The notes beneath the pieces are model-generated. The model had not been told where the DNA came from. It made no database searches and saw nothing but the letters and a program-made list of their open reading frames with translations. Positions 54,481 to 63,227 of a stretch of 64,000 bases of DNA are shown in pieces; within the stretch, counting starts at the first letter, position 1, and the number at the start of each line of letters is the position of its first letter. The translations under genes and the position numbers were made by a program. The stretch comes from Serpentinicella sp031432315 (GTDB taxonomy: Bacteria > Bacillota > Clostridia > Peptostreptococcales > Natronincolaceae), in NCBI RefSeq assembly GCF_031432315.1, contig NZ_JAVKGO010000007.1, positions 62,001-126,000 of the forward strand, given 5' to 3'.

Positions 54481-55113
54481 ATGAAAATCTGTAAAGGATT
54501 ATTAAGCTTATTGGCATGTCTAATATTTTTAGTCGCCTGCGGTCCTCCTACAGACGAAGAAGTTTTTTATGAAGTACAAAAAAAGCTGGGGGAGCTTCAA
54601 ACCTATGAATGTACAGCATCCATTAGTGTTAAAAATGAAAACCAAACACAAGAATATATATACAAACAGTATTTCAGCAAGCCAAATAAATATCGTTTAG
54701 AAGTAGTTAGTCCTGAGGCTGCAGCAGGAAATCTTATGATTTCCAATGGAAAGTCTGCTTGGATTCACTCGCCAACAATGAACTACACTTACAAAATAGA
54801 CTCAATGGAAAAACAACAAAAAGAAGTTCTATTTATAGGATATTTTCTAAATACCTATATGTCTTCAAAAGAAGTTGATATACAGAAAGAAACTATGGAC
54901 GGTGTGTCCTATGTAGTAATTACATCGGATATACCTGGTGGAAATTATTATTTTTCTAAACAAGAATTATGGGTAGATTTTGAGCGTTATCTGCCAGCGA
55001 AGTTAAATATATTTAATCAGGAAGACAACTTGCTTTATACCGTTAAATATGAGGAATTTAAATATAATACTGTTTTAGAAGATAAACTTTTTTATTTAGA
55101 CACGACAGAATAG
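54481..55113 (+). CDS. gerS: GerS/YdcC-type sporulation-germination lipoprotein (LolA-like fold)
   Basis: The 210-residue product has a signal peptide with a lipobox at Cys20 (LVACG) and a beta-rich mature domain of the LolA/LppX type (ECTASISVKNEN, YFSKPNKYRLEV, LPAKLNIFNQEDN). A lipoprotein of this kind upstream of alr is YdcC in Bacillus and GerS in Clostridioides difficile. GerS there is needed for cortex hydrolysis with CwlD during germination. Orthology is inferred from fold and synteny. GGAGGGAAC precedes ATG 54481, and alr begins nine bases after its stop. Confidence 0.82.
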   Translation: MKICKGLLSLLACLIFLVACGPPTDEEVFYEVQKKLGELQTYECTASISVKNENQTQEYIYKQYFSKPNKYRLEVVSPEAAAGNLMISNGKSAWIHSPTMNYTYKIDSMEKQQKEVLFIGYFLNTYMSSKEVDIQKETMDGVSYVVITSDIPGGNYYFSKQELWVDFERYLPAKLNIFNQEDNLLYTVKYEEFKYNTVLEDKLFYLDTTE

Positions 55114-55122
55114 GGGGACTAT

Positions 55123-56301
55123 ATGTATACGAAAGATATTTTGAGAGGCACTTGGATGGAGATTCATTTAGATTGTTTGAAACACAATTTTAAGGAGTTA
55201 AAGAAGAAAATAACAAGTAAAAAGACAAAATTTTGTGCTGTCATAAAGGCAGATGCATATGGACACGGTGCTATTCAAATAACACAGACTTTGATGAAAG
55301 AAGGGGTCAAGTACTTTGCCGTTGCAACATTATCTGAAGCAATTGAACTAAGAGAAGCTGGCTTAGTAGATATACAAATTTTGATTTTAGGTCATACGCC
55401 GAAAGAAAAAAGTCATTTATTAGTACAGCACAATATAATACCAACGATATATAGCTATGACCAAGCCGAAAATTTTTCAAAAACAGCGCAAGAATTAAAT
55501 AAACAAATGACAGTGCATATAAAAATTGATACTGGAATGTCCCGATTGGGTTTTAAGACAACAGAAGAGGATAGAAAAATAATAAAACGTATTTTTAAAT
55601 TATCAAACATTAATATAGAAGGTATATATACACATTTTGCTTTAGCGGATGAACAAGATAAAAGTTTTACACTTAAGCAGTTTAAAGATTATCAAAGTTT
55701 TTGCAATACCTTAGAAAAAGAAGGATACAATATACCTATAAAACATACAAGTAACAGTGCAGCACTTATAGATTTACCCCAAACGCAATTGGATATGGTG
55801 CGCCTAGGAATTGGCTTATATGGATTTAACCCAAATGAAGTAATAACAGATACAATTGATTTAAAGCCTATAATGTCCCTTAAATCCTCAATAACTCATA
55901 TTAAAGAAGTTGAAAAAGGTACGGGCGTAAGTTATGGACATAAATATGTAACAGAAAAAAACAGCACGAAGATCGGCACGCTACCAATAGGATATGCTGA
56001 TGGGCTATCACGCTTATTAACGAATAAATTAAGCGTAACATTCAAAGATCAAGTAGTACCAGTTGTTGGTGCTATTTGTATGGATCAGTGCATGGTTGAT
56101 ATAACGAATACAAATATAAATTTAAACGATGAAATAACAATATATAGTAGTCGTGTAACTGACATAAACAGTGTAGAAAATATTGCTGAAAAATTAGGGA
56201 CGATAAGTTATGAAGTTTTATGCATGTTAAGTAAACGGATTCCGAGAGTTTACTTGGAAGATAATAACGTTGTACATATTAGGGATGATTTGCTAAAATA
56301 A
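55123..56301 (+). CDS. alr: alanine racemase
   Basis: The 392-residue PLP enzyme interconverts L- and D-alanine for peptidoglycan. The cofactor Lys42 is in IKADAYGHG, the opposing catalytic Tyr271 in GVSYGHKY, and CMDQCMVD is the usual C-terminal motif. GGGGGAC precedes ATG 55123, nine bases after gerS. In organisms with several Alr copies the one beside GerS can be sporulation-linked; whether a second copy exists is not visible here. Confidence 0.96.
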   Translation: MYTKDILRGTWMEIHLDCLKHNFKELKKKITSKKTKFCAVIKADAYGHGAIQITQTLMKEGVKYFAVATLSEAIELREAGLVDIQILILGHTPKEKSHLLVQHNIIPTIYSYDQAENFSKTAQELNKQMTVHIKIDTGMSRLGFKTTEEDRKIIKRIFKLSNINIEGIYTHFALADEQDKSFTLKQFKDYQSFCNTLEKEGYNIPIKHTSNSAALIDLPQTQLDMVRLGIGLYGFNPNEVITDTIDLKPIMSLKSSITHIKEVEKGTGVSYGHKYVTEKNSTKIGTLPIGYADGLSRLLTNKLSVTFKDQVVPVVGAICMDQCMVDITNTNINLNDEITIYSSRVTDINSVENIAEKLGTISYEVLCMLSKRIPRVYLEDNNVVHIRDDLLK

Positions 56302-56344
56302 AAAAGAGTGAACTTCTCATTTTTTGTATAATTTAGCTACTATA

Positions 56345-56373
56345 TTGACAAAATTATAGTAATAGAGTAAATA
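56345..56373 (+). promoter_or_regulatory. candidate promoter of mazEF
   Basis: TTGACA (56345-56350) is a perfect -35 box; TAAATA (56368-56373) is a weak -10 at 17-base spacing. It lies 130 bases before mazE. Confidence 0.4.
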
Positions 56374-56504
56374 AAATTTAAAATAAAAAATACATTAAAT
56401 ATATCTTTCCCTTTTCAATTTACTAATGCTTTAATGAACATAAACAATGATATAAAAAGATGAGGGAAAAAGAAATTTTGATGAAATAATCCCGGAGGTG
56501 TAAT

Positions 56505-56780
56505 ATGGCTGACTCTAAACGCATAATTATAAGTTTACCAGATACTTTACTAAAAGAGGTAGACTTTATCGTATCAATGGAAAAGACAAACAGGAGTGAG
56601 TTTATCAGAGAAGCTATGAAATTATATATTAGGGAGAAGAATAAAATGAAGTTAAGAGAAAAGATGAAAAAAGGGTATCAAGAAATGGCCGCTATCAATT
56701 TATCTCTAGCTGAAACAGGACTAAGTTTAGATGTTACTTCTCTAGAAAGTTATGAAGCTGAAATAGCGGAGTGTGAATAA
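56505..56780 (+). CDS. mazE: MazE/EndoAI antitoxin, ribbon-helix-helix type
   Basis: The 91-residue protein begins with a ribbon-helix-helix DNA-binding domain (RIIISLPDTLLKEVD, NRSEFIREAMKLYIRE) and has an acidic C-terminal tail that should wrap the toxin. This matches EndoAI of Bacillus and its clostridial relatives. It binds and neutralises the MazF toxin and probably represses its own promoter. CGGAGGTG precedes ATG 56505. The toxin start lies one base after its stop. Confidence 0.92.
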   Translation: MADSKRIIISLPDTLLKEVDFIVSMEKTNRSEFIREAMKLYIREKNKMKLREKMKKGYQEMAAINLSLAETGLSLDVTSLESYEAEIAECE

Positions 56781-56781
56781 G

Positions 56782-57132
56782 GTGATTATTAAAAGAGGAG
56801 ATATCTTTTATGCAGATTTAAGTCCTGTAATTGGTTCTGAACAAGGCGGTGTTAGACCAGTTTTAATCGTACAAAACGATGTAGGCAATCGCTATAGTCC
56901 TACTGTAATTATTACGGCGATCACTTCTCAGATTAACAAAGCTAAGCTACCAACACATGTAGAGATACTTGCATCAGAATACGGTTTAGTAAAGGATTCT
57001 GTTATATTACTAGAACAAATTCGAACAATTGATAAGAAACGACTGGACGAGAAAATAGGACACTTAGATGATGAAACAATGAAAAAAGTAAATGAGGCAT
57101 TATTAATCAGCTTTGGGTTAATAGACCTGTAA
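56782..57132 (+). CDS. mazF: MazF/EndoA mRNA interferase toxin
   Basis: The 116-residue protein is a PemK/MazF ribonuclease: IIKRGDIFYADLSP, VGSEQGGVRPVLI with the conserved Arg, and TAITSQ. It cuts single-stranded mRNA at a short sequence, often UACAU in Firmicutes. GTG 56782 is chosen because it yields the exact family start and length; GTG 56773 would add three residues. Position downstream of alr is conserved in many Firmicutes. Confidence 0.95.
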   Translation: MIIKRGDIFYADLSPVIGSEQGGVRPVLIVQNDVGNRYSPTVIITAITSQINKAKLPTHVEILASEYGLVKDSVILLEQIRTIDKKRLDEKIGHLDDETMKKVNEALLISFGLIDL

Positions 57133-57167
57133 AATAGGCTTAGGAGTGAAACTTAGGTCTATTTTTA
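57121..57167 (+). terminator. terminator after mazF
   Basis: ATAGACCT at 57121-57128, including the end of mazF, pairs with AGGTCTAT at 57155-57162, followed by TTTTAGTTTTTT. An inner competing pairing (GCTTAG/CTTAGG) is also possible. The following stretch to 57415 shows only AT-rich sequence with a TATAAT at 57359-57364 and an isolated TTGACA at 57371. Confidence 0.65.
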
Positions 57168-57415
57168 GTTTTTTGTATTTTATGATTGATTTGAATCGAC
57201 TGCATGACAATGTATAGATAGATTATAAGTTAATAAAAGATTGTTAAATATTTTATGGGGTTTAAAAAGTAAGTTATATTCAGAATATACATATTGTTAT
57301 GGATTTTAACAAAGTCTAAAGATAAGGCTTTAGAAGTAATAAATAGTATGATAATATATATAATGGAATATTGACAATATACGACAATTAAAATTGACCT
57401 GAGAGGATGCATTAT

Positions 57416-58282
57416 ATGAGGAGAAAAAAATATAATATTTTTATTGAATATCTTGGAATTACTTTTGGCTGTGCCCTAGTTGCATTCTCCTTAAACTTCT
57501 TTTTAAAACCACATACGATTGCACCTGGAGGTGTGACTGGTTTAGCCATTATAATAGAAAAACTTAGTGGAATTCCCATTGATATTACCAATTTGGCAGT
57601 AAATATTCCTTTGTTTATAATAGGGATTTCTATTTTGGGAAAGGCATTTGGATTTAAAACAGCTTACGCTACAGTGGTTTTATCCGGTTTAATCCGCCTT
57701 TTTATTGTAGTATTTGGAGAAGGGGCAATGATTACTGAAGACCTTTTGTTAGCTACAATATATGGAGGCATATTTGTTGGATCAGGACTAGGGCTCGTTT
57801 TTCGTTTTGGTGGAACAACAGGGGGGACAGATTTATCAGGAGCTATTTTAAATAAATATTTTCCGTCATTCAGCATTCCTCAACTCATGATGTTTTTAGA
57901 CCTTATGGTAGTTGCATTAGCAGGTATTGTAGATAGGAATGTAGAAACTTCCTTATACTCGGTAATTGCACTATATATACTAGTGAAGTTAGCAGATTTT
58001 GTTGTACAGGACTTTAATTATGCAAAGGCTTTTTATATTATTTGTGATAATCCACAAATTGTAGGCAAAAAAATTTTAGAAGAAATGGGAAGAGGGGTAA
58101 CATCATTAGACGGTCGAGGACTTTACACCGGCAATAAGCGTGATGTGCTACTTTGTGTTGTTAATCGTGCTGAAGTAACAAAGCTAAAAAGAGTAGTATA
58201 TGAAATGGATGAGAAAGCTTTTATTATGGTTACAACTATTCATGAAGTATTGGGAGAAGGGTTTAAAGAAATTAAAAAATAG
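57416..58282 (+). CDS. YitT family membrane protein with C-terminal DUF2179 domain
   Basis: The 288-residue protein has five to six hydrophobic segments in its first 200 residues (PGGVTGLAIII, FRFGGTTGGTDLSG) and a C-terminal cytosolic DUF2179 domain of about 80 residues (KAFYIICDNPQ, GVTSLDGRG, TTIHEVLGEGF). YitT proteins are common in Firmicutes; their substrate or function is unknown. ATG 57416 is preferred to ATG 57407 because GAGAGG is nine bases before the former. Eleven bases separate it from the transketolase gene, suggesting possible co-transcription. Confidence 0.9.
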   Translation: MRRKKYNIFIEYLGITFGCALVAFSLNFFLKPHTIAPGGVTGLAIIIEKLSGIPIDITNLAVNIPLFIIGISILGKAFGFKTAYATVVLSGLIRLFIVVFGEGAMITEDLLLATIYGGIFVGSGLGLVFRFGGTTGGTDLSGAILNKYFPSFSIPQLMMFLDLMVVALAGIVDRNVETSLYSVIALYILVKLADFVVQDFNYAKAFYIICDNPQIVGKKILEEMGRGVTSLDGRGLYTGNKRDVLLCVVNRAEVTKLKRVVYEMDEKAFIMVTTIHEVLGEGFKEIKK

Positions 58283-58293
58283 GAGGTATGAAA

Positions 58294-59121
58294 TTGAATA
58301 ACATTACGATTTCAGAATTACAAGAAAGAGCTACAAGTATTAGAAAAAACATTATAGAAATGCTACACGAATCAGGATCAGGACATCCTGGAGGATCCCT
58401 TTCGGCAGCGGATATTTTAACTGTGCTGTTTTTTCATGAAATGAATCTAGATCCTAAAAATCCTAAATTGGATAACCGGGACCGTTTTGTACTTTCAAAG
58501 GGTCATGCAGCTCCAGTGCTGTATGCTACATTAGTTGAAAAAGGTTTCTTTCCAAAAGAAGAACTATTTAAATTAAGAAAGATTAACGCAATGCTCCAAG
58601 GTCACCCAGATATGAAAGGGACACCAGGGGTAGAGATGTCTACTGGTTCTTTAGGGCAAGGTTTTTCAGCAGCATGTGGTATGGCTATAGCAGGCAAACT
58701 TGATAAAAAGGATGCTAGAGTATATGCACTACTAGGTGATGGTGAACTACAAGAAGGTTTAGTGTGGGAAGCAGCCATGTCAGCATCTCATTATAAATTA
58801 GACAATTTAACAGCAATTGTAGATTATAATAGATTACAAATTGATGGATTTAATGATGATGTTATGGGTGTTAATCCAGTCGATGATAAATTTAAAGCAT
58901 TTGGATGGCATGTTATAGAAGTAGATGGTCATTCTATAGATGCGCTTATTCGTGTATTTGATGAAGCAAAAAATACAAAAGGCAAACCAACAGCAATTAT
59001 AGCAAAAACGATTAAGGGTAAAGGCGTATCATTTATGGAAAATGCAGTAGAGTGGCATGGAACTGCACCTAGTGAAGATGATAAAGCACAAGCTTTGAAA
59101 GAACTTGGAGGTGAAAAATAA
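58294..59121 (+). CDS. transketolase, N-terminal (thiamine-binding) subunit
   Basis: The 275-residue protein is the N-terminal half of a split transketolase: SGSGHPGGSLS, KGHAAP, STGSLGQG and the thiamine diphosphate motif GDGELQEG...IVDYN. The active enzyme needs the C-terminal subunit encoded next. Split transketolases are common in Clostridia and archaea. TTG 58294 is preferred as start because AGGAGG is seven bases before it; ATG 58288 almost touches that box. Confidence 0.95.
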   Translation: MNNITISELQERATSIRKNIIEMLHESGSGHPGGSLSAADILTVLFFHEMNLDPKNPKLDNRDRFVLSKGHAAPVLYATLVEKGFFPKEELFKLRKINAMLQGHPDMKGTPGVEMSTGSLGQGFSAACGMAIAGKLDKKDARVYALLGDGELQEGLVWEAAMSASHYKLDNLTAIVDYNRLQIDGFNDDVMGVNPVDDKFKAFGWHVIEVDGHSIDALIRVFDEAKNTKGKPTAIIAKTIKGKGVSFMENAVEWHGTAPSEDDKAQALKELGGEK

Positions 59122-60065
59122 TGTCAAAAAAGATTGCAACAAGAGAAGCCTATGGAGAAGCGTTAATAGAACTTGGTTCACAGAATAAAGACGTAGTTGT
59201 TTTAGATGCAGATTTATCTAAGTCTACAAAAACTGCAGGATTTGCTAAAAATTATCCAGAAAGATTTTTTAATGTGGGTATTGCAGAACAAAATTTAGTT
59301 GGAATGGCAGCTGGTTTAGCCGCAGCAGGTAAAATACCTTTTGCCAGTACTTTTGCAATGTTTGCGACTGGAAGAGCTTTTGAAATTATAAGAAACTCAG
59401 TTGGATATCCAAATCTGAATGTAAAAATATGTGCTACCCATGCAGGCCTAACCGTAGGAGAAGACGGAGCTTCTCATCAGGCTTTAGAGGACATAGCTTG
59501 TATGAGAGTTATACCAAATATGACAGTTATTGTACCAGCAGATGCTTTAGAAGCAAAACAAGCGATTCATGCTGTAGCAGAAATGACTGGACCGGCTTAT
59601 GTAAGGTTAGGAAGGTCAGGGGTACCTAGCGTAAATGAAGAAAGTAATTATCAATTTGAGATTGGTAAAGGTGTTACCTTAAAGGAAGGTAATGACATTA
59701 CTATTATAGCAACTGGTATTATGGTTAGTGAAGCACTGGAAGCTGCTGATATATTAAATGAGAAAGGTGTTTCAGCAAGGGTTATTAATATACATACCAT
59801 TAAACCAATTGATCAAGAGATGATCATAAAAGCAGCAAAGGAAACTGGTGCTATTGTAACTGCTGAAGAGCATAATATAATTGGTGGGTTAGGTTCTGCC
59901 GTATCAGAAGTAATTAGTGAAGGATATCCAGTACCATTAAAAAGAGTGGGTACAATGGATACATTTGGGGAGTCTGGAAAGCCAGCAGACCTATTAAAAA
60001 AATATGGTTTAACCAAAGAAAATATAGTAGATACTGTATTAGAGACAATTAAAAGAAAAAAATAA
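59121..60065 (+). CDS. transketolase, C-terminal (pyrimidine-binding) subunit
   Basis: The 314-residue protein holds the central pyrimidine-binding and C-terminal domains of transketolase: DADLSKSTKT, FNVGIAEQN with the catalytic Glu, AGLTVGEDGASHQ, and TAEEHNIIGGLGS. It starts in a TAATG overlap with the N-terminal subunit gene, so equal synthesis is likely. Together they move two-carbon units in the non-oxidative pentose phosphate pathway and supply ribose 5-phosphate for nucleotide and PLP synthesis. Confidence 0.95.
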   Translation: MSKKIATREAYGEALIELGSQNKDVVVLDADLSKSTKTAGFAKNYPERFFNVGIAEQNLVGMAAGLAAAGKIPFASTFAMFATGRAFEIIRNSVGYPNLNVKICATHAGLTVGEDGASHQALEDIACMRVIPNMTVIVPADALEAKQAIHAVAEMTGPAYVRLGRSGVPSVNEESNYQFEIGKGVTLKEGNDITIIATGIMVSEALEAADILNEKGVSARVINIHTIKPIDQEMIIKAAKETGAIVTAEEHNIIGGLGSAVSEVISEGYPVPLKRVGTMDTFGESGKPADLLKKYGLTKENIVDTVLETIKRKK

Positions 60066-60079
60066 ATATTTATTAGCAT

Positions 60080-60124
60080 AAATCTCCTCGTATTATAAAG
60101 GCATACGAGGGGATTTTATTTTTT
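60080..60124 (+). terminator. intrinsic terminator after the transketolase genes
   Basis: AAATCTCCTCGTAT (60080-60093) pairs with ATACGAGGGGATTT (60103-60116), followed by TATTTTTTC. Confidence 0.88.
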
Positions 60125-60274
60125 CTGAATAAAATTTACTTCCCTACTTTTCTACAATTATTTCAAATTTGGATAAAGTAATGATATGCTAAAAGAAGAA
60201 TAGTAATAAATCAGATTGTATACAATGTATGTAGATATAGTATATATATTTATATATTAAGGAGGTAACAAAAT

Positions 60275-61111
60275 TTGATTAAAAGTAAAAAACTTAATAT
60301 ACATAAAAATAGTGACGTTACTTATTTTACATTTCCTAGTTTTGACCAATACGCCTTTATAAAACATGGTTTTAGTACACGATTAGGAGGGGTTAGTGAA
60401 GGTATATATGCATCAATGAATTTAAGCTTCACTGTTGGAGATAAAAAAGAAAATGTCCTAGAGAATTATAGAAGATTCTGTAATGCTTTAGGAATTGATT
60501 ATAAAAATTTAGTGCTTTCATCACAAACCCACGGAAATGCTGTACGGGTAGTTACAAAAGAAGATATGGGAAAAGGAATCACTAAAGTGAGAGATTATGA
60601 TCATATTGATGGACTAATTACCAATGAGCCAAACCTTGCCCTAGTAACTCATTATGCTGATTGTGTACCATTATTTTTTTTAGACCCAGAGAAAAAAGTG
60701 GTAGGGGTAGCCCATGCAGGGTGGAAAGGCACGGTAGGTAAAATTGGTGAAAAAATGATTGATAGATTTAAAGATCATTATGGTAGTAACCCTGAAGACA
60801 TACTAGTAGGCATTGGTCCATCTATAGGGGTATGTTGCTATGAAGTAAGTGGTGATGTGATAGAGCAATTTAAAAAACTAGGACCAGAGGACAAAAAATG
60901 GTGGATAGATAAGCGAAATGATAAATATCAAATTGACTTATGGGGACTAAATCGTACTATACTAGAAAGAAGAGGAGTAAAGACCAATAATATAACTGTA
61001 ACAGATATCTGTACTCGATGTAATAAAGAATATCTTTTTTCTCATAGAGGGCATTTGGGTAAACGAGGTGGATTAGCAGCAGTAATTCAGTTAAATGAAA
61101 TACTTACTTAA
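60275..61111 (+). CDS. pgeF: peptidoglycan editing factor PgeF (YfiH/laccase-domain family)
   Basis: The 278-residue protein belongs to the multicopper polyphenol oxidase-like YfiH/YlmD family. The family metal site is His86 (SQTHGNAV), Cys130 (HYADCVP) and His147 (VAHAGWKG). The family has been linked to purine nucleoside phosphorolysis and to removal of mis-incorporated residues from cell-wall precursors. TTG 60275 is the start, with AAGGAGG eight bases upstream. In many Clostridia and Bacillus this gene precedes cell-division genes, which is not the case here. Confidence 0.93.
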   Translation: MIKSKKLNIHKNSDVTYFTFPSFDQYAFIKHGFSTRLGGVSEGIYASMNLSFTVGDKKENVLENYRRFCNALGIDYKNLVLSSQTHGNAVRVVTKEDMGKGITKVRDYDHIDGLITNEPNLALVTHYADCVPLFFLDPEKKVVGVAHAGWKGTVGKIGEKMIDRFKDHYGSNPEDILVGIGPSIGVCCYEVSGDVIEQFKKLGPEDKKWWIDKRNDKYQIDLWGLNRTILERRGVKTNNITVTDICTRCNKEYLFSHRGHLGKRGGLAAVIQLNEILT

Positions 61112-61262
61112 AGACATATATGAAATATCCCTTCAAAATTGAACCATATAAAATATCCCTCCTTATATCTTTTCTATAAGCTTTTATATTAGTATTATTG
61201 AATATTATCTAGCTTATGTGAATAAATATAATAGAGACGTTTTGGAAAAGGGGGGGGAGTTA

Positions 61263-61751
61263 TTGAAAAGTTATAATAGGAAAAAAAAGTTACCAGCAGT
61301 ACCTAAGATAAACTGGAAATTATTTATAACCTTTTTAGTACTGATTTTGGTAGTGGGCGCATTAGTGCGATGTGTACCTAAGTTTACTACAGGTGGTGAA
61401 GATAGCGTGGCCTATGAAGTATTAGATACGGCAGAATTGCCAGAAAAAGTTCAAGAAATATTACCTAGGTATAAGATGTTAGAACGAGCATTAGCAGCAA
61501 AGATTGAAGATCAAGTTTACGTTATTGTTACAAGAGGTGAAAAATTAACAGCGGGCTATGATGTAAACATAAAAAACATACAGGTGTCAAAAGATAATGA
61601 CGAGGAAAGAGTTGTTGTTGAAGCAGAATTTAAAGATCCAAATCCTGATGATATGGTAGCGCAAGTAATTAGCTATCCTTTTGTAGTTGCAAAAACTGAT
61701 TTAAAGGAGTTACCTCAAAAAATTGATTTAGAAGTTAAATTCATGGAGTAG
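61263..61751 (+). CDS. membrane-anchored PrcB-domain protein
   Basis: The 162-residue product has a basic N terminus, one membrane segment (about 19-37, LFITFLVLILVVGALV) and an outer domain. The stretch VYVIVTRGEKLTAGYDVNIK...PDDMVAQVISYPFVV matches the PrcB C-terminal domain, first named from a spirochaete protease complex. Function in Firmicutes is unknown. TTG 61263 is chosen because GGGGGGGAG lies just before it; a GTG at 61218 adds 15 residues but has no ribosome binding site. It is monocistronic with a good terminator. Confidence 0.78.
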   Translation: MKSYNRKKKLPAVPKINWKLFITFLVLILVVGALVRCVPKFTTGGEDSVAYEVLDTAELPEKVQEILPRYKMLERALAAKIEDQVYVIVTRGEKLTAGYDVNIKNIQVSKDNDEERVVVEAEFKDPNPDDMVAQVISYPFVVAKTDLKELPQKIDLEVKFME

Positions 61752-61764
61752 AATATCAAAAAGT

Positions 61765-61798
61765 AAGAAGTCCTTAAATACTAGGACTTCTTTTTTTA
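61765..61798 (+). terminator. intrinsic terminator after the PrcB-domain gene
   Basis: AAGAAGTCCT (61765-61774) pairs with AGGACTTCTT (61783-61792), then TTTTT. Confidence 0.92.
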
Positions 61799-61815
61799 TG
61801 TAAAAATTATAATTG

Positions 61816-61959
61816 TTTACATAAAAAAATATAATAACCAAAAAAATGATGTTTTTACCTAGAAAAATCCTTTATAAGTTTAAAATACCGGTTAGTCTAT
61901 ATTTTACATAAAGGAAAAGACTTTAAATTATAGAATCTTTAATATAAACTTTATGTAAA
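61816..61959 (+). promoter_or_regulatory. three TTTACATAAA motifs upstream of the LysM gene
   Basis: TTTACATAAA occurs at 61816-61825 and 61903-61912 and in inverted form at 61950-61959. The last two extend to an exact 11-bp inverted pair (61903-61913 and 61949-61959) 35 bases apart, with an inner AAAGA/TCTTT pair. This may be a pair of regulator sites or a leader hairpin. Confidence 0.4.
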
Positions 61960-61989
61960 CCACAAACAAATAAAATAAGGGGGGAATTT

Positions 61990-63177
61990 ATGAATTCGAA
62001 GGTGAAAAAGATTGTAATTGGAACAACAATAGCATCTAGCATGTTTATATTTTCAATATCAGGAGTTTATGCAAATCAAATTAAGCATGTAGTAGAACCT
62101 GGAGATACTTTGTGGGGACTTTCTCAAAAATATGAAATATCACTAGATAAAATTTTTAGTGTCAATTCTTCGTATGCAAACGGTAACATTTTATATGTTG
62201 GAGATATAGTGAGTATACCTTCAAGAAACATAATCCATAAAGTTAAAAGTGGAGATAGTTTATGGCGTATAAGCGATCATTATGAAGTATCCTTACAAGC
62301 GTTATTATTAGCTAACGACATAAAATCTCAAGATCCAATCTATCCGGGAAACCAACTAATTATACCGGATAAAGAAAAACAAATAGCTGAAAATACTTAT
62401 ACTGTCCAAGATGGAGATAATCCATGGTCTATAAGTAAGAAGTTTAATGTTGCGTTCAAGAGATTACTAAGTGTAAATGAATTAGGAAGTTCTGATTATA
62501 TATACCCAGGGCAATCTTTAATTATCCCAAAGGATGTAAGCAAAGTTGGAGAACAAAACAATAAAACAGCGCCTTTAACACCTCAGAAAACATATACAAA
62601 CCATAGGGTGGTTAGTGGTGATAACATGTGGAGTATCTCTATTCAGCATGGTATCCCGTTTCATGAATTACTCGAAGTAAATGGGTTTACTGAAAACCAT
62701 GTTATCCATATTGGTGATGAGATAAAAATACCTGTATATTACATTCCTGAAAAACCAACATTGGGTCATGAATATGGCGAGCTATTAGACTGGTGGACAG
62801 AAGCACAATACGTTGTACCTATAAATAAGAAAATAAAAATTATAGATTTTTATACCGGTAAAGAGTGGTATGCAAAAAGGACTATAGGTGCTAACCATGC
62901 TGATACTGAACCACTAACTGCAAATGACGCTGCAATTATGAAAACAGTTTGGGGTGGTAATTACAGTTGGCAGACAAGACCAGTTATTGTTAAAGTTGAT
63001 GGTAGAAGACTAGCGGCATCAGCCAGTTCTATGCCTCACGACATTGAGTTTATAAAAAACAATAACTTTAAAGGGCATTTTGATCTCTATTTTTCAAACA
63101 GTACTAGGCATGTAGATGGACAACCTGATTCAGCTCATGAAAGAAATGTTCTTATTGCAGCAGGTCATAATAGTTAA
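61990..63177 (+). CDS. secreted protein with four LysM domains and a C-terminal conserved domain
   Basis: The 395-residue precursor has a signal peptide probably cut after VYA (28). Four LysM peptidoglycan-binding repeats follow (about 32-77, 82-126, 136-180 and 204-248; each with a GD.LW/GDNPW-like start and IYPG/IHIGD end). A C-terminal domain (about 262-395) contains clustered His and Asp (His350 in SMPHD, His363/Asp365 in GHFDLYF, His374, His383 in SAHERN). I have seen this kind of domain in other clostridial wall proteins but know no activity; the residues would suit a metal-dependent wall enzyme. AAGGGGGGAA precedes ATG 61990. Confidence 0.85.
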   Translation: MNSKVKKIVIGTTIASSMFIFSISGVYANQIKHVVEPGDTLWGLSQKYEISLDKIFSVNSSYANGNILYVGDIVSIPSRNIIHKVKSGDSLWRISDHYEVSLQALLLANDIKSQDPIYPGNQLIIPDKEKQIAENTYTVQDGDNPWSISKKFNVAFKRLLSVNELGSSDYIYPGQSLIIPKDVSKVGEQNNKTAPLTPQKTYTNHRVVSGDNMWSISIQHGIPFHELLEVNGFTENHVIHIGDEIKIPVYYIPEKPTLGHEYGELLDWWTEAQYVVPINKKIKIIDFYTGKEWYAKRTIGANHADTEPLTANDAAIMKTVWGGNYSWQTRPVIVKVDGRRLAASASSMPHDIEFIKNNNFKGHFDLYFSNSTRHVDGQPDSAHERNVLIAAGHNS

Positions 63178-63180
63178 AAT

Positions 63181-63222
63181 AAAAAAATAAGAAATTGGAC
63201 TAGTCCAATTTCTTATTTTTTT
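63181..63222. terminator. bidirectional terminator between the LysM and FabK-like genes
   Basis: The 42-base segment is a near-perfect palindrome centred on CTAG at 63200-63203, with A runs on the left and T runs on the right, so it can terminate both convergent genes. Confidence 0.93.
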
Positions 63223-63227
63223 GCTAT

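Noticed and set aside
57371..57376. TTGACA as promoter of the YitT gene
   Set aside because: No -10 box lies at 16-18 bases; the nearest TAAAAT is only 12 bases away.
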